DNA from: an uncultured Lachnospiraceae bacterium
Lineage (GTDB): Bacteria; Bacillota; Clostridia; Lachnospirales; Lachnospiraceae
DNA: 32,423 bases
Assembly: GCA_910577675.1 (NCBI GenBank)
Contig: CAJTOR010000042.1
Coordinates: 1 to 32,423, forward strand
Direction of reading: 5' to 3'
Position numbers and translations under genes: made by a program. The notes beneath the pieces are model-generated. The model was not told where the DNA came from and did not search any database. It worked only from the letters and a program-made list of their open reading frames with translations. Of this stretch, positions 16,504 to 23,648 are shown in pieces (position 1 is the first letter of the stretch; each line of letters opens with the position of its first letter).

Positions 16504-16540
16504 TGTATATAATTATACAGCATGATAAATATAATGTCAA
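16504..16540 (-). promoter_or_regulatory. Consensus sigma-A promoter with overlapping palindrome
   Basis: On the minus strand TTGACA (16535-16540) and TATAAT (16512-16517) are separated by exactly 17 nt, a full match to the consensus. The palindrome TGTATA-N4-TATACA (16504-16519) covers the -10. TGTA/TACA half-sites are typical of BlaI-family operators, so the truncated repressor downstream may once have controlled this promoter. Confidence 0.88.
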
Positions 16541-16659
16541 CCAGATCTATAATTACACCAAAAATATCATTGGTCATCCTAAAATATTACGGAATGATTT
16601 TTCGGAAACTATTCCTTCAGATAAATACTTTAATTATACAGAATTGTTATAATGATATA

Positions 16660-16694
16660 AAAATCAAGTAGGAGAAAATGACTCTTCCCCTACT
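16660..16694 (-). terminator. Terminator of the AI-2E permease gene
   Basis: The arms AGTAGGGGAA (16685-16694, minus strand) and TTCTCCTACT (16667-16676) give a 10-bp stem with one G-U pair and an 8-nt loop. A T-rich tract follows. It lies about 20 nt after the permease stop. Confidence 0.7.
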
Positions 16695-16714
16695 CATCGC
16701 ACGCCCAAAAACTC

Positions 16715-17797
16715 CTATTCCTCTTCCCCCACCTCAACTCTTTGCACTTCTTCTCCCTTACTTCCCCCGATCTGCTCCATAATCCCCCGGATAAAAAGCA
16801 GCCCGATCGGTCCTAGAAAGACTCCTGCCACGCCAAACAGCTTAACTCCCGCATAGATGGCAAGCATCATTGTCACGGGGCGGATACCAAGTTTCCCGCC
16901 GAGAAGTTTCGGTTCGAGAAACTCGCGCAGTACCTGACAGATAAAGAACATTAAAAGCAGAACAATCGCCTGCGTGTAGCTCCCTGCAAACAGATGTATC
17001 AATGCCCAGGGTACCAGAATCAAGCCACTGCCAAGTACCGGGAACGCGTCAAAAACCGCGATGGCAACGCCAAGCAACAGCGCGTAGGGGTTGCGCAGGA
17101 TAAAAAAGCCTGCCGAGAGTATTGCAGCAATCAGAGCCAGAAGTAATAGCTGCGTTTTCAGATAAGCTGCACCCCCACCTCTTAAACTGCCGAGAAGTCC
17201 GTTTAAATATTTTGATTCGCAAAGCCTTTTGTAATCCTCCCGGTATTTTTCCATATCCTTTATAACCATAAGAGTTGAAACAATTACAATCAGGACAGTT
17301 CCGAGAATTGCTGCTGTCCCCGCAGCAAATTTCAGTGTCTTTGCCGTGAGTGCGGGTAAGATATCGGTCTGGATGCGCTCCATCAAAACTTCCATCGCCG
17401 AGGAAAGCACGCCCATAACCGTACCTTTCTCAAGCCTGAGCAACCGGTCACAGCCAATACACAGCCCGTCAACCTGCTCGGTCAGGTAGCGCTCATAAGT
17501 TTCAAAATTCTGAAAAAATGCAACCATCTGTGTCAGAAGCATCTGCCCGATTGAAAATACCGCCATCAATAAAAGGCACAGAAAAGTAAGAAGTACAAAC
17601 GCCCCCGCCGCATAGACGGGAAGCCGCAATCTGCGGTGCAAAAAGCGGACAATCGGATAAAGAAGCATGGCAAAGAGTCCCGCTGCCACAAACGGCAAAA
17701 CAAGCGGCAGCAAAAAGCGGAATGCCAGATAGACCGCCCCTGCTGCCAAAAGGAAATACATTCCCGATTTTATTTTCTCATCTTTTAAAAAGTCCAT
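16715..17797 (-). CDS. AI-2E family (YtvI-like) membrane protein
   Basis: This 360-residue integral membrane protein belongs to the AI-2E transporter family (also called UPF0118), which includes sporulation protein YtvI and Na+/H+ antiporter-like members. Hydrophobic helices lie at about 12-45 and 60-90, then a soluble helical segment (95-150), then helices at about 155-180 and several between 210 and 345. The family signatures FDAFPVLGSGLILVPWA and EPKLLGGKLGIRP are present, as is the terminal LFGVAGVFLGPIG. The ATG is preceded by GAGGTAAGGG. It has its own promoter and terminator and looks monocistronic. The substrate cannot be told from sequence. Confidence 0.9.
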   Translation of the reverse strand: MDFLKDEKIKSGMYFLLAAGAVYLAFRFLLPLVLPFVAAGLFAMLLYPIVRFLHRRLRLPVYAAGAFVLLTFLCLLLMAVFSIGQMLLTQMVAFFQNFETYERYLTEQVDGLCIGCDRLLRLEKGTVMGVLSSAMEVLMERIQTDILPALTAKTLKFAAGTAAILGTVLIVIVSTLMVIKDMEKYREDYKRLCESKYLNGLLGSLRGGGAAYLKTQLLLLALIAAILSAGFFILRNPYALLLGVAIAVFDAFPVLGSGLILVPWALIHLFAGSYTQAIVLLLMFFICQVLREFLEPKLLGGKLGIRPVTMMLAIYAGVKLFGVAGVFLGPIGLLFIRGIMEQIGGSKGEEVQRVEVGEEE

Positions 17798-17859
17798 ACC
17801 CTTACCTCTTTTTCATATCCCTGGAATTCCGTAGCGTAAACTATAAACAGCCACATACA

Positions 17860-17889
17860 ATTATAAAACCCCAAAGGATATCACGTTAA
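17860..17889 (-). promoter_or_regulatory. Probable promoter of the AI-2E permease gene
   Basis: On the minus strand a perfect TATAAT (17860-17865) lies 18 nt from a weak -35 TTAACG (17884-17889), about 60 nt upstream of the ATG. The -10 is convincing; the -35 is poor. Confidence 0.5.
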
Positions 17890-18021
17890 AATCCGTTTAT
17901 TTTCATGGTTATCTGGTTTAGTATAAACTTTTTTTCTGCACCTATACGCGGGTATTTTCTCTTATCAAACTATTTTTTACTAAATCTCCCATATTTATCT
18001 ATTATTTTATTACGCTCCTAT

Positions 18022-18073
18022 TTATCTATTATCTCCCATCCACGCCTTATTATCGATTATTTCCCATCCACAC
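18022..18073. repeat. 24-bp tandem repeat in the 17.9-18.27 kb gap
   Basis: TTATCTATTATCTCCCATCC (18022 onward) recurs as TTATCGATTATTTCCCATCC (18050 onward). The units are 24 nt long with a 28-nt period, and the shorter TTATCTATTATTT stands just before them at about 17995. The rest of this gap of about 380 nt is AT-rich and has no gene that I can support. Confidence 0.5.
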
Positions 18074-18196
18074 TTTTCCCTCCCCGCAATCAACCACATC
18101 ACTATTCCCACCAATTTTCTTCCTAAGTCAGGAGAGATTATCCCCTTGCTGCTATCACAATTTGTCAAATATGTCTTGCATCCCGCCTGCTACAAA

Positions 18197-18311
18197 AAAG
18201 TCCCCTTATCCACTGCTCTCTTCTTTACAAGTCAGAAGCACAGGAAGTTTCCTTTACCCCCTCTTTCGTCTTTACAGGTCAGAAGCGGGGGACTCCTCTG
18301 ATAGGTTAAAA
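18197..18311. repeat. Two degenerate copies of a repeat at the CPCC gene 3' end
   Basis: Copy A (about 18197-18252) and copy B (about 18253-18311) share the order CCCC or ACCC, CTTC or TTCG, then CTTTACARGTCAGAAGC. Copy B includes the last 13 codons of the CPCC gene (FNLSEESPASDL), and copy A would encode the similar end ETSCASDL. A third copy lies on the other side of the gene at 18780-18838. This suggests a duplicated 3' end or terminator region. Confidence 0.5.
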
Positions 18312-18625
18312 TCCTCCTCCAGTTCCTCTTCAAATGGCTTTCTTACATAAACAATCATCCCCTCCTCGCAGGCTCCAAACTTCCGATAATTTTCCCTGCC
18401 CTGCCTTAATGTAAGCCCATGATTCGCCCCCGATTGCAAATCAAGCACATCTGTGCCGTCATATTCCCCATCCCCTTCTTGCTGCCCCTGACCTAGGACA
18501 TATAAAACATTGTTTTTTATGTATGGGTACCTCTCATCCTCCCAGTAACAAACCGGACAAATATCATACTCGCCACGCGCATAAAGTGTGCGGCAGCCAC
18601 AACATAAACATCTATATTTCCCCAT
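18272..18625 (-). CDS. CPCC-family cysteine-rich protein
   Basis: This 117-residue protein matches the Cys-rich CPCC family, a small zinc-ribbon-like domain. CLCCGCRTL (about residues 6-14) stands where CPCC is usual, GEYDICPVCYWEDE (about 19-32) provides the second cysteine pair, and NHGLTLRQGRENYRKFGACE is the conserved C-terminal segment. The start MGKYRCLCCG at 18625 has GGAAAGG just upstream; the earlier 37 codons look like untranslated sequence. The function is unknown. The last 13 codons fall within a repeat that recurs on both sides. Confidence 0.82.
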   Translation of the reverse strand: MGKYRCLCCGCRTLYARGEYDICPVCYWEDERYPYIKNNVLYVLGQGQQEGDGEYDGTDVLDLQSGANHGLTLRQGRENYRKFGACEEGMIVYVRKPFEEELEEDFNLSEESPASDL

Positions 18626-18765
18626 CGCCTTTCCATCCTTCCATATCTTCGATCTAATTATGTTCTTCCCGGGGCATGACCAAACTTGAATGCCCGCCAT
18701 GTCAAAGGAAATTATTTCCCTGTGCTGCTCTCGCATGTCAGATAGGGCTTATTTTCCCACCTGAC

Positions 18766-18822
18766 AAAAAAATTCCCCCTTACCCACCACTTTCGTTTTA
18801 ACAGCTTAAAAGTGTGGGAATT
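18766..18822 (-). terminator. Terminator after the AAA ATPase gene
   Basis: On the minus strand the sequence from 18822 folds with AATTCCCACACTTT pairing to AAAGTGGTGGG...GGGGAATT, with an interrupted stem, and is followed by a run of seven T residues (18766-18772). The stem partly coincides with repeat copy C. It is well placed to end the ATPase transcript, about 125 nt after that stop. Confidence 0.65.
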
Positions 18823-18838
18823 CTCTGATAGGTTAAAC
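18780..18838. repeat. Third copy of the CPCC 3'-end repeat
   Basis: This segment aligns with 18253-18311 over its full length: ACCC, CTTTCGT, ACAG, and the shared end CTCTGATAGGTTAAA. Read on the minus strand it would encode FNLSENSHTFKL, against FNLSEESPASDL at the CPCC terminus. It is probably the remnant of a second CPCC gene end, co-opted as part of a terminator. Confidence 0.5.
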
Positions 18839-18948
18839 GCCTCGGTATACATCATATTTCTACTTAACATACAATTTATTACCACACAATATTAATCAGG
18901 ACAAATTTCATACTATTTAGGGATTCCCATTTAAGAATTCCATATCAT

Positions 18949-20394
18949 TCAAAAAAACAACGCCCCATGTTTTTTAAAAAATTCATAGTAAATCCGCACG
19001 TTCTCAAGCTCCCACCATGGACTGACCTGCGCCGGGGCAGCATCCAGATTATAAACTTTCGCACCCTGCATGGCAAGCAGGAACGGCGAGTGCGTTGCCA
19101 TAATAAACTGGCACTCCTCCTCCCCCGCCCGCTTTTCCAAAAGTTTTACCAGCTCAAGCTGCATCGCGGGCGAAAGGCTGTTTTCCGGCTCGTCCAGGCA
19201 GTAAAGAGTCTTGCTCTTAATCTTTCTCTCAAAATACGCGAGCGCAGTTTCCCCGTTGCTGCCAAGTTCCACTTCCTGCCCCGCCGTGCGCCTTATAAAC
19301 TGCCGCCTTGATACCGAGCGGGAGCGCGCTAAAATCTGTTCCCTCATTTTATCGTAGTCATCCATACTTTTAAATTTCACACTCTGCCCGTATTTTAACT
19401 CTGCATACTGCTCTTTTGCCGCGATTTTGCCCTCCGAAATATCCTCGTTTTGCGCGCGCATTGCCAGCATATAATCAAACACATCATCGCTTGTAATAAT
19501 CCGGCTGCCGGAAGGAATCCTTAATGCAAATCCCTCCTCATCATGTCCGAGCACATATTCGCATGATTCCTTATAGCGGTCAAAAAGCTCCCCGGAATTA
19601 AAAGGCGCAACCCGGTTAAGTTCAAGTCGGTTTGCAATCAGATTAAGCAGCGTGCTTTTGCCGGAACCGTTCCCCCCATAAAATATTGTAACTCTTGAAA
19701 AAATAATCTCCGAAAGCTCCTTTTTGTCAAAAATCCCACAGGGATAAGCATTGTCCACATAGCCAAAATTTCCCCCGTTCTGCCACGCCTGATCGTTTAC
19801 CATCTTCTCCTCTTTATCGATGGGAAGCATAAATCGGTAGAGATAAATCCCGGTATCCTCCCCGTCATATTCCATACTGTAAGGAAGAATCCGCCCGGCT
19901 TCATATTTATTCCCCCTCGAAATTTTTTCACCTTTTTTATCCGCTGAACTCGACTGTGATTTTAAAGCCTTTGACGAGGTGATTTTCGTTCTGCGCCCGC
20001 CGTCCGCCTTACTATTTTCCTTTTCTGCACGGTCATTTGTACCGGACTTTTGCCCCCCGTTTCCTCCCTCCATAACCGCGCCTTCCGATATTAACTGCAT
20101 ACAAAGCTGCATCCGCACAAGTACTTCCTCCTCATCCCCACTTGTGCGCAGCACCGAAATCATCTCCTCCGCATAAGAATCCTGGCGTTTCTCATTCATC
20201 CCGGCGAGCGGGAAAAGTACGCGCTCCATCGCCGCGCGCGTAATCAAACCCTTTACTTCCGCCCGGTTTAACTCCTGCATTAAAATATATAGTTTATCCT
20301 CATTTACCATCCGTACATGCACCCGCCTTTTTACATTTTTCTCCTCCCAAACCTCCATTCCATTATAGCGGGATTTCATAGAGATTACAACCAA
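18949..20394 (-). CDS. ABC-type AAA ATPase with helical N-terminal extension
   Basis: This is a 481-residue stand-alone AAA_21/AAA_15-type ATPase. A helical domain fills residues about 30-108. A low-complexity linker rich in Ser, Lys and Gly spans 108-162. The ATPase core follows, with Walker A GGNGSGKST (240-248), a QFIRRTAGQEVELGSNGETAL region that resembles the ABC signature, Walker B LYCLDEPENSLS near 397 and the switch histidine MATHSPFL near 431. There is no C-terminal TOPRIM, so it is not a classic OLD nuclease. The start is uncertain: TTG 20394 has GGGGAG close by, and ATG codons at residues 6, 13 and 29 are alternatives. It is transcribed divergently from the GH127 gene. Its partner or substrate is unknown. 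Confidence 0.82.
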   Translation of the reverse strand: MVVISMKSRYNGMEVWEEKNVKRRVHVRMVNEDKLYILMQELNRAEVKGLITRAAMERVLFPLAGMNEKRQDSYAEEMISVLRTSGDEEEVLVRMQLCMQLISEGAVMEGGNGGQKSGTNDRAEKENSKADGGRRTKITSSKALKSQSSSADKKGEKISRGNKYEAGRILPYSMEYDGEDTGIYLYRFMLPIDKEEKMVNDQAWQNGGNFGYVDNAYPCGIFDKKELSEIIFSRVTIFYGGNGSGKSTLLNLIANRLELNRVAPFNSGELFDRYKESCEYVLGHDEEGFALRIPSGSRIITSDDVFDYMLAMRAQNEDISEGKIAAKEQYAELKYGQSVKFKSMDDYDKMREQILARSRSVSRRQFIRRTAGQEVELGSNGETALAYFERKIKSKTLYCLDEPENSLSPAMQLELVKLLEKRAGEEECQFIMATHSPFLLAMQGAKVYNLDAAPAQVSPWWELENVRIYYEFFKKHGALFF

Positions 20395-20410
20395 AACTCC
20401 CCGAAATTTC

Positions 20411-20439
20411 TTGCATTCTCTTTCGTTTCCCTATATAAT
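20411..20439 (+). promoter_or_regulatory. Promoter of the GH127 gene
   Basis: TTGCAT (20411-20416) and a perfect TATAAT (20434-20439) are 17 nt apart, giving a leader of about 135 nt before the GH127 start. The leader has no obvious regulator site that I can name. Confidence 0.65.
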
Positions 20440-20581
20440 TAAAACCGATATCAAAAGCCGGAACTTAGCCTGCCTGTCCATGGATTGCAAGGAAAATTTG
20501 TATCAAAATAACTCTTCAGTCAGTTCTTCAGCCAGGTTACCAAAACCGGAAATATGCATAAAAGAAAGGAGTGGAAGGATT

Positions 20582-22672
20582 ATGGATTCAAAAAAGTTCA
20601 GTGACCCGCTCTCCCTGCGGGACATTAAAGTAACTGACAATTTTTGGAAAAAAGAGATGGAACTTGTCCGCACCGAGGTAATCCCGTACCAGTGGGACGC
20701 GCTCAACGACAATGTGCCGGGGGCTGCACCAAGTTTCTGCATGAAAAACTACAAGCTTGCCGCAGACTTAAACGCGCGCAAAAGGGCAGATCCATCCTAT
20801 GAACAGCCTGTATGGACAACCTCCAATTTTAATCTTGTACCGGAGGATATCAACAACTTGGAGGAGCGCTTCTACGGATTTTTATTCCAGGATACAGATT
20901 TTACTAAGTGGGTGGAGGCGGTCGCCTACTCACTGACCCAGCACCCGGATGATGCCCTAGAAAAGCTTGCGGATGACGCAATTGATGTGGTGTGCGCAGC
21001 GCAGCTTGACAACGGCTACCTCGATACATTCTACATAATTAACGACCAGAGCAAGATTTTCTCAAATCTCAGGGATAACCATGAACTTTACTGCTTCGGC
21101 CATCTGACGGAGGGTGCAGTGGCGTATTACGAAGCGACCGGCAAGGACAAACTCCTAAAGACCGCCTGCCGCTACGCCGATTACATTGATTCCCGTTTCG
21201 GTTTGGAGGAGGGCAAATGCAAGGGATATCCGGGGCATGAGATTGCGGAAATGGCACTGGTGCGCCTCTACCATGCAACGGGCGAGGAGCGCTATTTAAA
21301 CTTGAGCCGCTTTTTTATCGATGAGCGCGGCAAACAGCCTTATTATTTTGATAGTGAGGTTGATCACAAATTTACACCAAAGCCTGGCGAAGCTCCTCTG
21401 CGCCATTTTTACCATCAGTCACACCTTCCGGTGCGGAAACAGGAGGAGGCGGTAGGCCATGCGGTGCGCGCTGTCTATCTGTATTCCGGTATGGCGGATA
21501 TTGCGCGTCTTACCGGGGACGATTCCCTGCTTGCCGCGTGCGACACTCTCTGGAATAATATTGCAAACAAAAAGATGTATATCACTGGCGGAATCGGCTC
21601 GACCAACCATGGAGAAGCGTTTACTTACGCATACGACCTGCCGAACGATATGGCTTATGCGGAAACCTGCGCTTCCATCGGTCTGGTATTTTTTGCGCGC
21701 CGCATGCTCCAGATTAAGCCCGAAGCGCGCTATGCAAATGTTATGGAGCGCGCGCTGTTCAACGGTGTATTGAGCGGCATGGCACTTGATGGCAAGAGCT
21801 TTTTCTATGTGAACCCTCTTGAGGTGCTGCCGGAAGCCTGCCGCCGGGACGAGCGGAAATTCCATGTTAAGTCCATCCGCCAGAAATGGTTTGGCTGCGC
21901 ATGCTGCCCGCCGAATATCGCAAGGCTTGTCAGCTCCATTGCTTCCTACGCCTGCACGGAAAATAATGATACGCTTTTTGTACATTTATATATGGGCTGT
22001 GAGCTGAAAAAGAAAGTCGGCGAAAAAGAAGTTTCGGTTCAAATCACATCCGGTTTCCCGTATGAAGGAAAGGTTACATTAACGGTAAATTGTGATACGC
22101 CGACCGAGATGACACTGGCACTGCGCCTGCCGGACTGGGCTAAGGAATGTGTGGTCAACGGGGTTTCCACGACGAATGAGGCACTTTGCGGCGGGGAAGC
22201 AAGCCCGGTTCTTGAAGCAATCAAAAAGACAGCGGGCATCTCCTGTGCAAAGGTTTCGGACGGTTACCTGTACTTATCCGGCACCTGGTCGGGCAGTTCA
22301 GAAATCAAACTTGATTTCCCGATGGCTGTCCGGATTATGGCGGCGAACCCGTCCGTCCGCGAGGATACAGGAAAAGTGGCAGTGACCTGCGGTCCGATGG
22401 TATATTGCCTTGAGGAGGCGGATAACGGAACCGATTTGCACCTTTTGCGGCTCGACTGCAAGAACCCGGATTTCAAGGTAAACCCGGGCGCAATACTTGG
22501 TGCTCCATCGATTACAGCGAATGGATACAAAGGCAAAAATACGGCGGGTGAAGGGCTTTACCATGTTTACCAGCCGGAGAAACCTACAGAATGCCAGCTT
22601 ACATTCCTGCCATATTATATGTGGAACAACCGGGGCGAGGGTGAGATGACAGTCTGGGTAAGGGAAAACTAA
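20582..22672 (+). CDS. GH127 beta-L-arabinofuranosidase
   Basis: This 696-residue cytoplasmic enzyme belongs to glycoside hydrolase family 127, which removes beta-L-arabinofuranosyl units from plant glycans and hydroxyproline arabinosides. No signal peptide is present, so its substrate must be imported. The zinc-binding set of the family is present: E361 and C363 (YAETCAS) and C441-C442 (CACCPPN). The first of the paired cysteines (C441) corresponds to the catalytic nucleophile of HypBA1. The alpha/alpha barrel covers roughly residues 60-440 and beta domains follow. The start at 20582 has GGAAGGA upstream; 57 upstream codons in frame include the promoter and are not translated. It stands alone, without transporters or other glycosidases nearby. 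Confidence 0.93.
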   Translation: MDSKKFSDPLSLRDIKVTDNFWKKEMELVRTEVIPYQWDALNDNVPGAAPSFCMKNYKLAADLNARKRADPSYEQPVWTTSNFNLVPEDINNLEERFYGFLFQDTDFTKWVEAVAYSLTQHPDDALEKLADDAIDVVCAAQLDNGYLDTFYIINDQSKIFSNLRDNHELYCFGHLTEGAVAYYEATGKDKLLKTACRYADYIDSRFGLEEGKCKGYPGHEIAEMALVRLYHATGEERYLNLSRFFIDERGKQPYYFDSEVDHKFTPKPGEAPLRHFYHQSHLPVRKQEEAVGHAVRAVYLYSGMADIARLTGDDSLLAACDTLWNNIANKKMYITGGIGSTNHGEAFTYAYDLPNDMAYAETCASIGLVFFARRMLQIKPEARYANVMERALFNGVLSGMALDGKSFFYVNPLEVLPEACRRDERKFHVKSIRQKWFGCACCPPNIARLVSSIASYACTENNDTLFVHLYMGCELKKKVGEKEVSVQITSGFPYEGKVTLTVNCDTPTEMTLALRLPDWAKECVVNGVSTTNEALCGGEASPVLEAIKKTAGISCAKVSDGYLYLSGTWSGSSEIKLDFPMAVRIMAANPSVREDTGKVAVTCGPMVYCLEEADNGTDLHLLRLDCKNPDFKVNPGAILGAPSITANGYKGKNTAGEGLYHVYQPEKPTECQLTFLPYYMWNNRGEGEMTVWVREN

Positions 22673-22712
22673 CTCGTAGGGTATCTTTTTCCCGAAGATT
22701 TTTCACTAAGAT

Positions 22713-22766
22713 AAAAGCAGGGCGGAATTCCCCTCTTTTGGGCTTTCCGCCTTGCTTTTATTTTTT
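22713..22766 (+). terminator. Terminator between GH127 and the kinase gene
   Basis: AAAAGCAGGGCGGAA (22713-22727) pairs with TTCCGCCTTGCTTTT (22745-22759) with one G-U pair, followed by T residues to 22766. The mirrored A/T ends allow it to work for the convergent kinase gene as well. Confidence 0.9.
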
Positions 22767-22824
22767 CCCATCCGTGATTCGCCATACTCTAACCTGGCAT
22801 ATTTCTCCTAGCCCACTTTAAATC

Positions 22825-23619
22825 TCACATCGCTGCCATCACAAACGGCATCCCTTCTTTCACCGCCTCCGCAACAATCTCCTGCCCGGATACCACACAA
22901 AAATCTTCCTCCGACTTTCTCACAGTTACAATGCCCTCCGGATACAGACGCTCTTTGGAAAAATCCGCCTCGCCCATTTCTTCGCCGAGGCGTTTTGGAG
23001 AGATCAAAAGTCTGACCTTGGGATTTTTACCTGCCGCAAGTTCCTTCTCGTATGCCGCCTCCTGGGCAATTAAAAGTTTTGCAAGCACCTGTGGCGCACA
23101 GTAGGTACTGTCAAGTACCAGATTGTAATTGGAAAAATCAAAATAATCAAGCCCGTAAAGCTCCTTATACCTCACATCCTCCGTTTCTGCGCGCAGGCTT
23201 AACTGCCGCTTTGCGTCTTCCACGGTTGTGTAGCTTTCCACATTTCCGCGGTTGTCATTAAATACGCGCTCCGCTGCGACAGAGAGGTTTACCGACAAAA
23301 ATACCTTGAAGGATTTCTCCACAAAATTCCACGCAAGCCTCGAGTCAAACACAATCGGCTTATCCGGGTTTTCCCTGGAAATCTTTGCTGTTGTATCATC
23401 TATCAAATGATCGTATTTGTGATCCTTGCACATAAGCTGGTTCATTTCTAGCACGCTGATTCCCATCTCCTGCGCGATTGCGCGCTGAACCTTGCCCGTC
23501 GAATAAATCTCTTTTCCGTATTCATTCTCCAAAATCCGGCAGATCGTCGATTTTCCACTTCCCAGATTTCCTGTTAATGTAATATGCATACCTTTTTGGA
23601 ACGCAGTATCCGCGCCCAT
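22825..23619 (-). CDS. Cytidylate-kinase-like P-loop protein with C-terminal extension
   Basis: This 264-residue protein carries an N-terminal nucleoside-monophosphate-kinase-like domain. The P-loop GNLGSGKST is at residues 17-25, followed by IYSTGKVQR, FDSRLAWNFVE and an arginine-rich lid region. Its last 60 residues (LLISPKRLGEE, then GIVTVRKSEEDFCVVSGQEI) resemble a ParB/sulfiredoxin-like fold only loosely. The start is unclear: ATG 23619 has a weak G-rich site, and ATG 23589 directly precedes the conserved MHITLTGN. It follows the helicase gene by 29 nt and is probably in the same operon. Its substrate may be a nucleotide other than CMP. Confidence 0.75.
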   Translation of the reverse strand: MGADTAFQKGMHITLTGNLGSGKSTICRILENEYGKEIYSTGKVQRAIAQEMGISVLEMNQLMCKDHKYDHLIDDTTAKISRENPDKPIVFDSRLAWNFVEKSFKVFLSVNLSVAAERVFNDNRGNVESYTTVEDAKRQLSLRAETEDVRYKELYGLDYFDFSNYNLVLDSTYCAPQVLAKLLIAQEAAYEKELAAGKNPKVRLLISPKRLGEEMGEADFSKERLYPEGIVTVRKSEEDFCVVSGQEIVAEAVKEGMPFVMAAM

Positions 23620-23648
23620 CCCCCATTCTTTGTTATTTTATATTTCTT

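Noticed and set aside
21419..21985. A 188-codon open frame opposite the GH127 gene
   Set aside because: It has no ribosome binding site or family signature and lies wholly within a well-supported gene.
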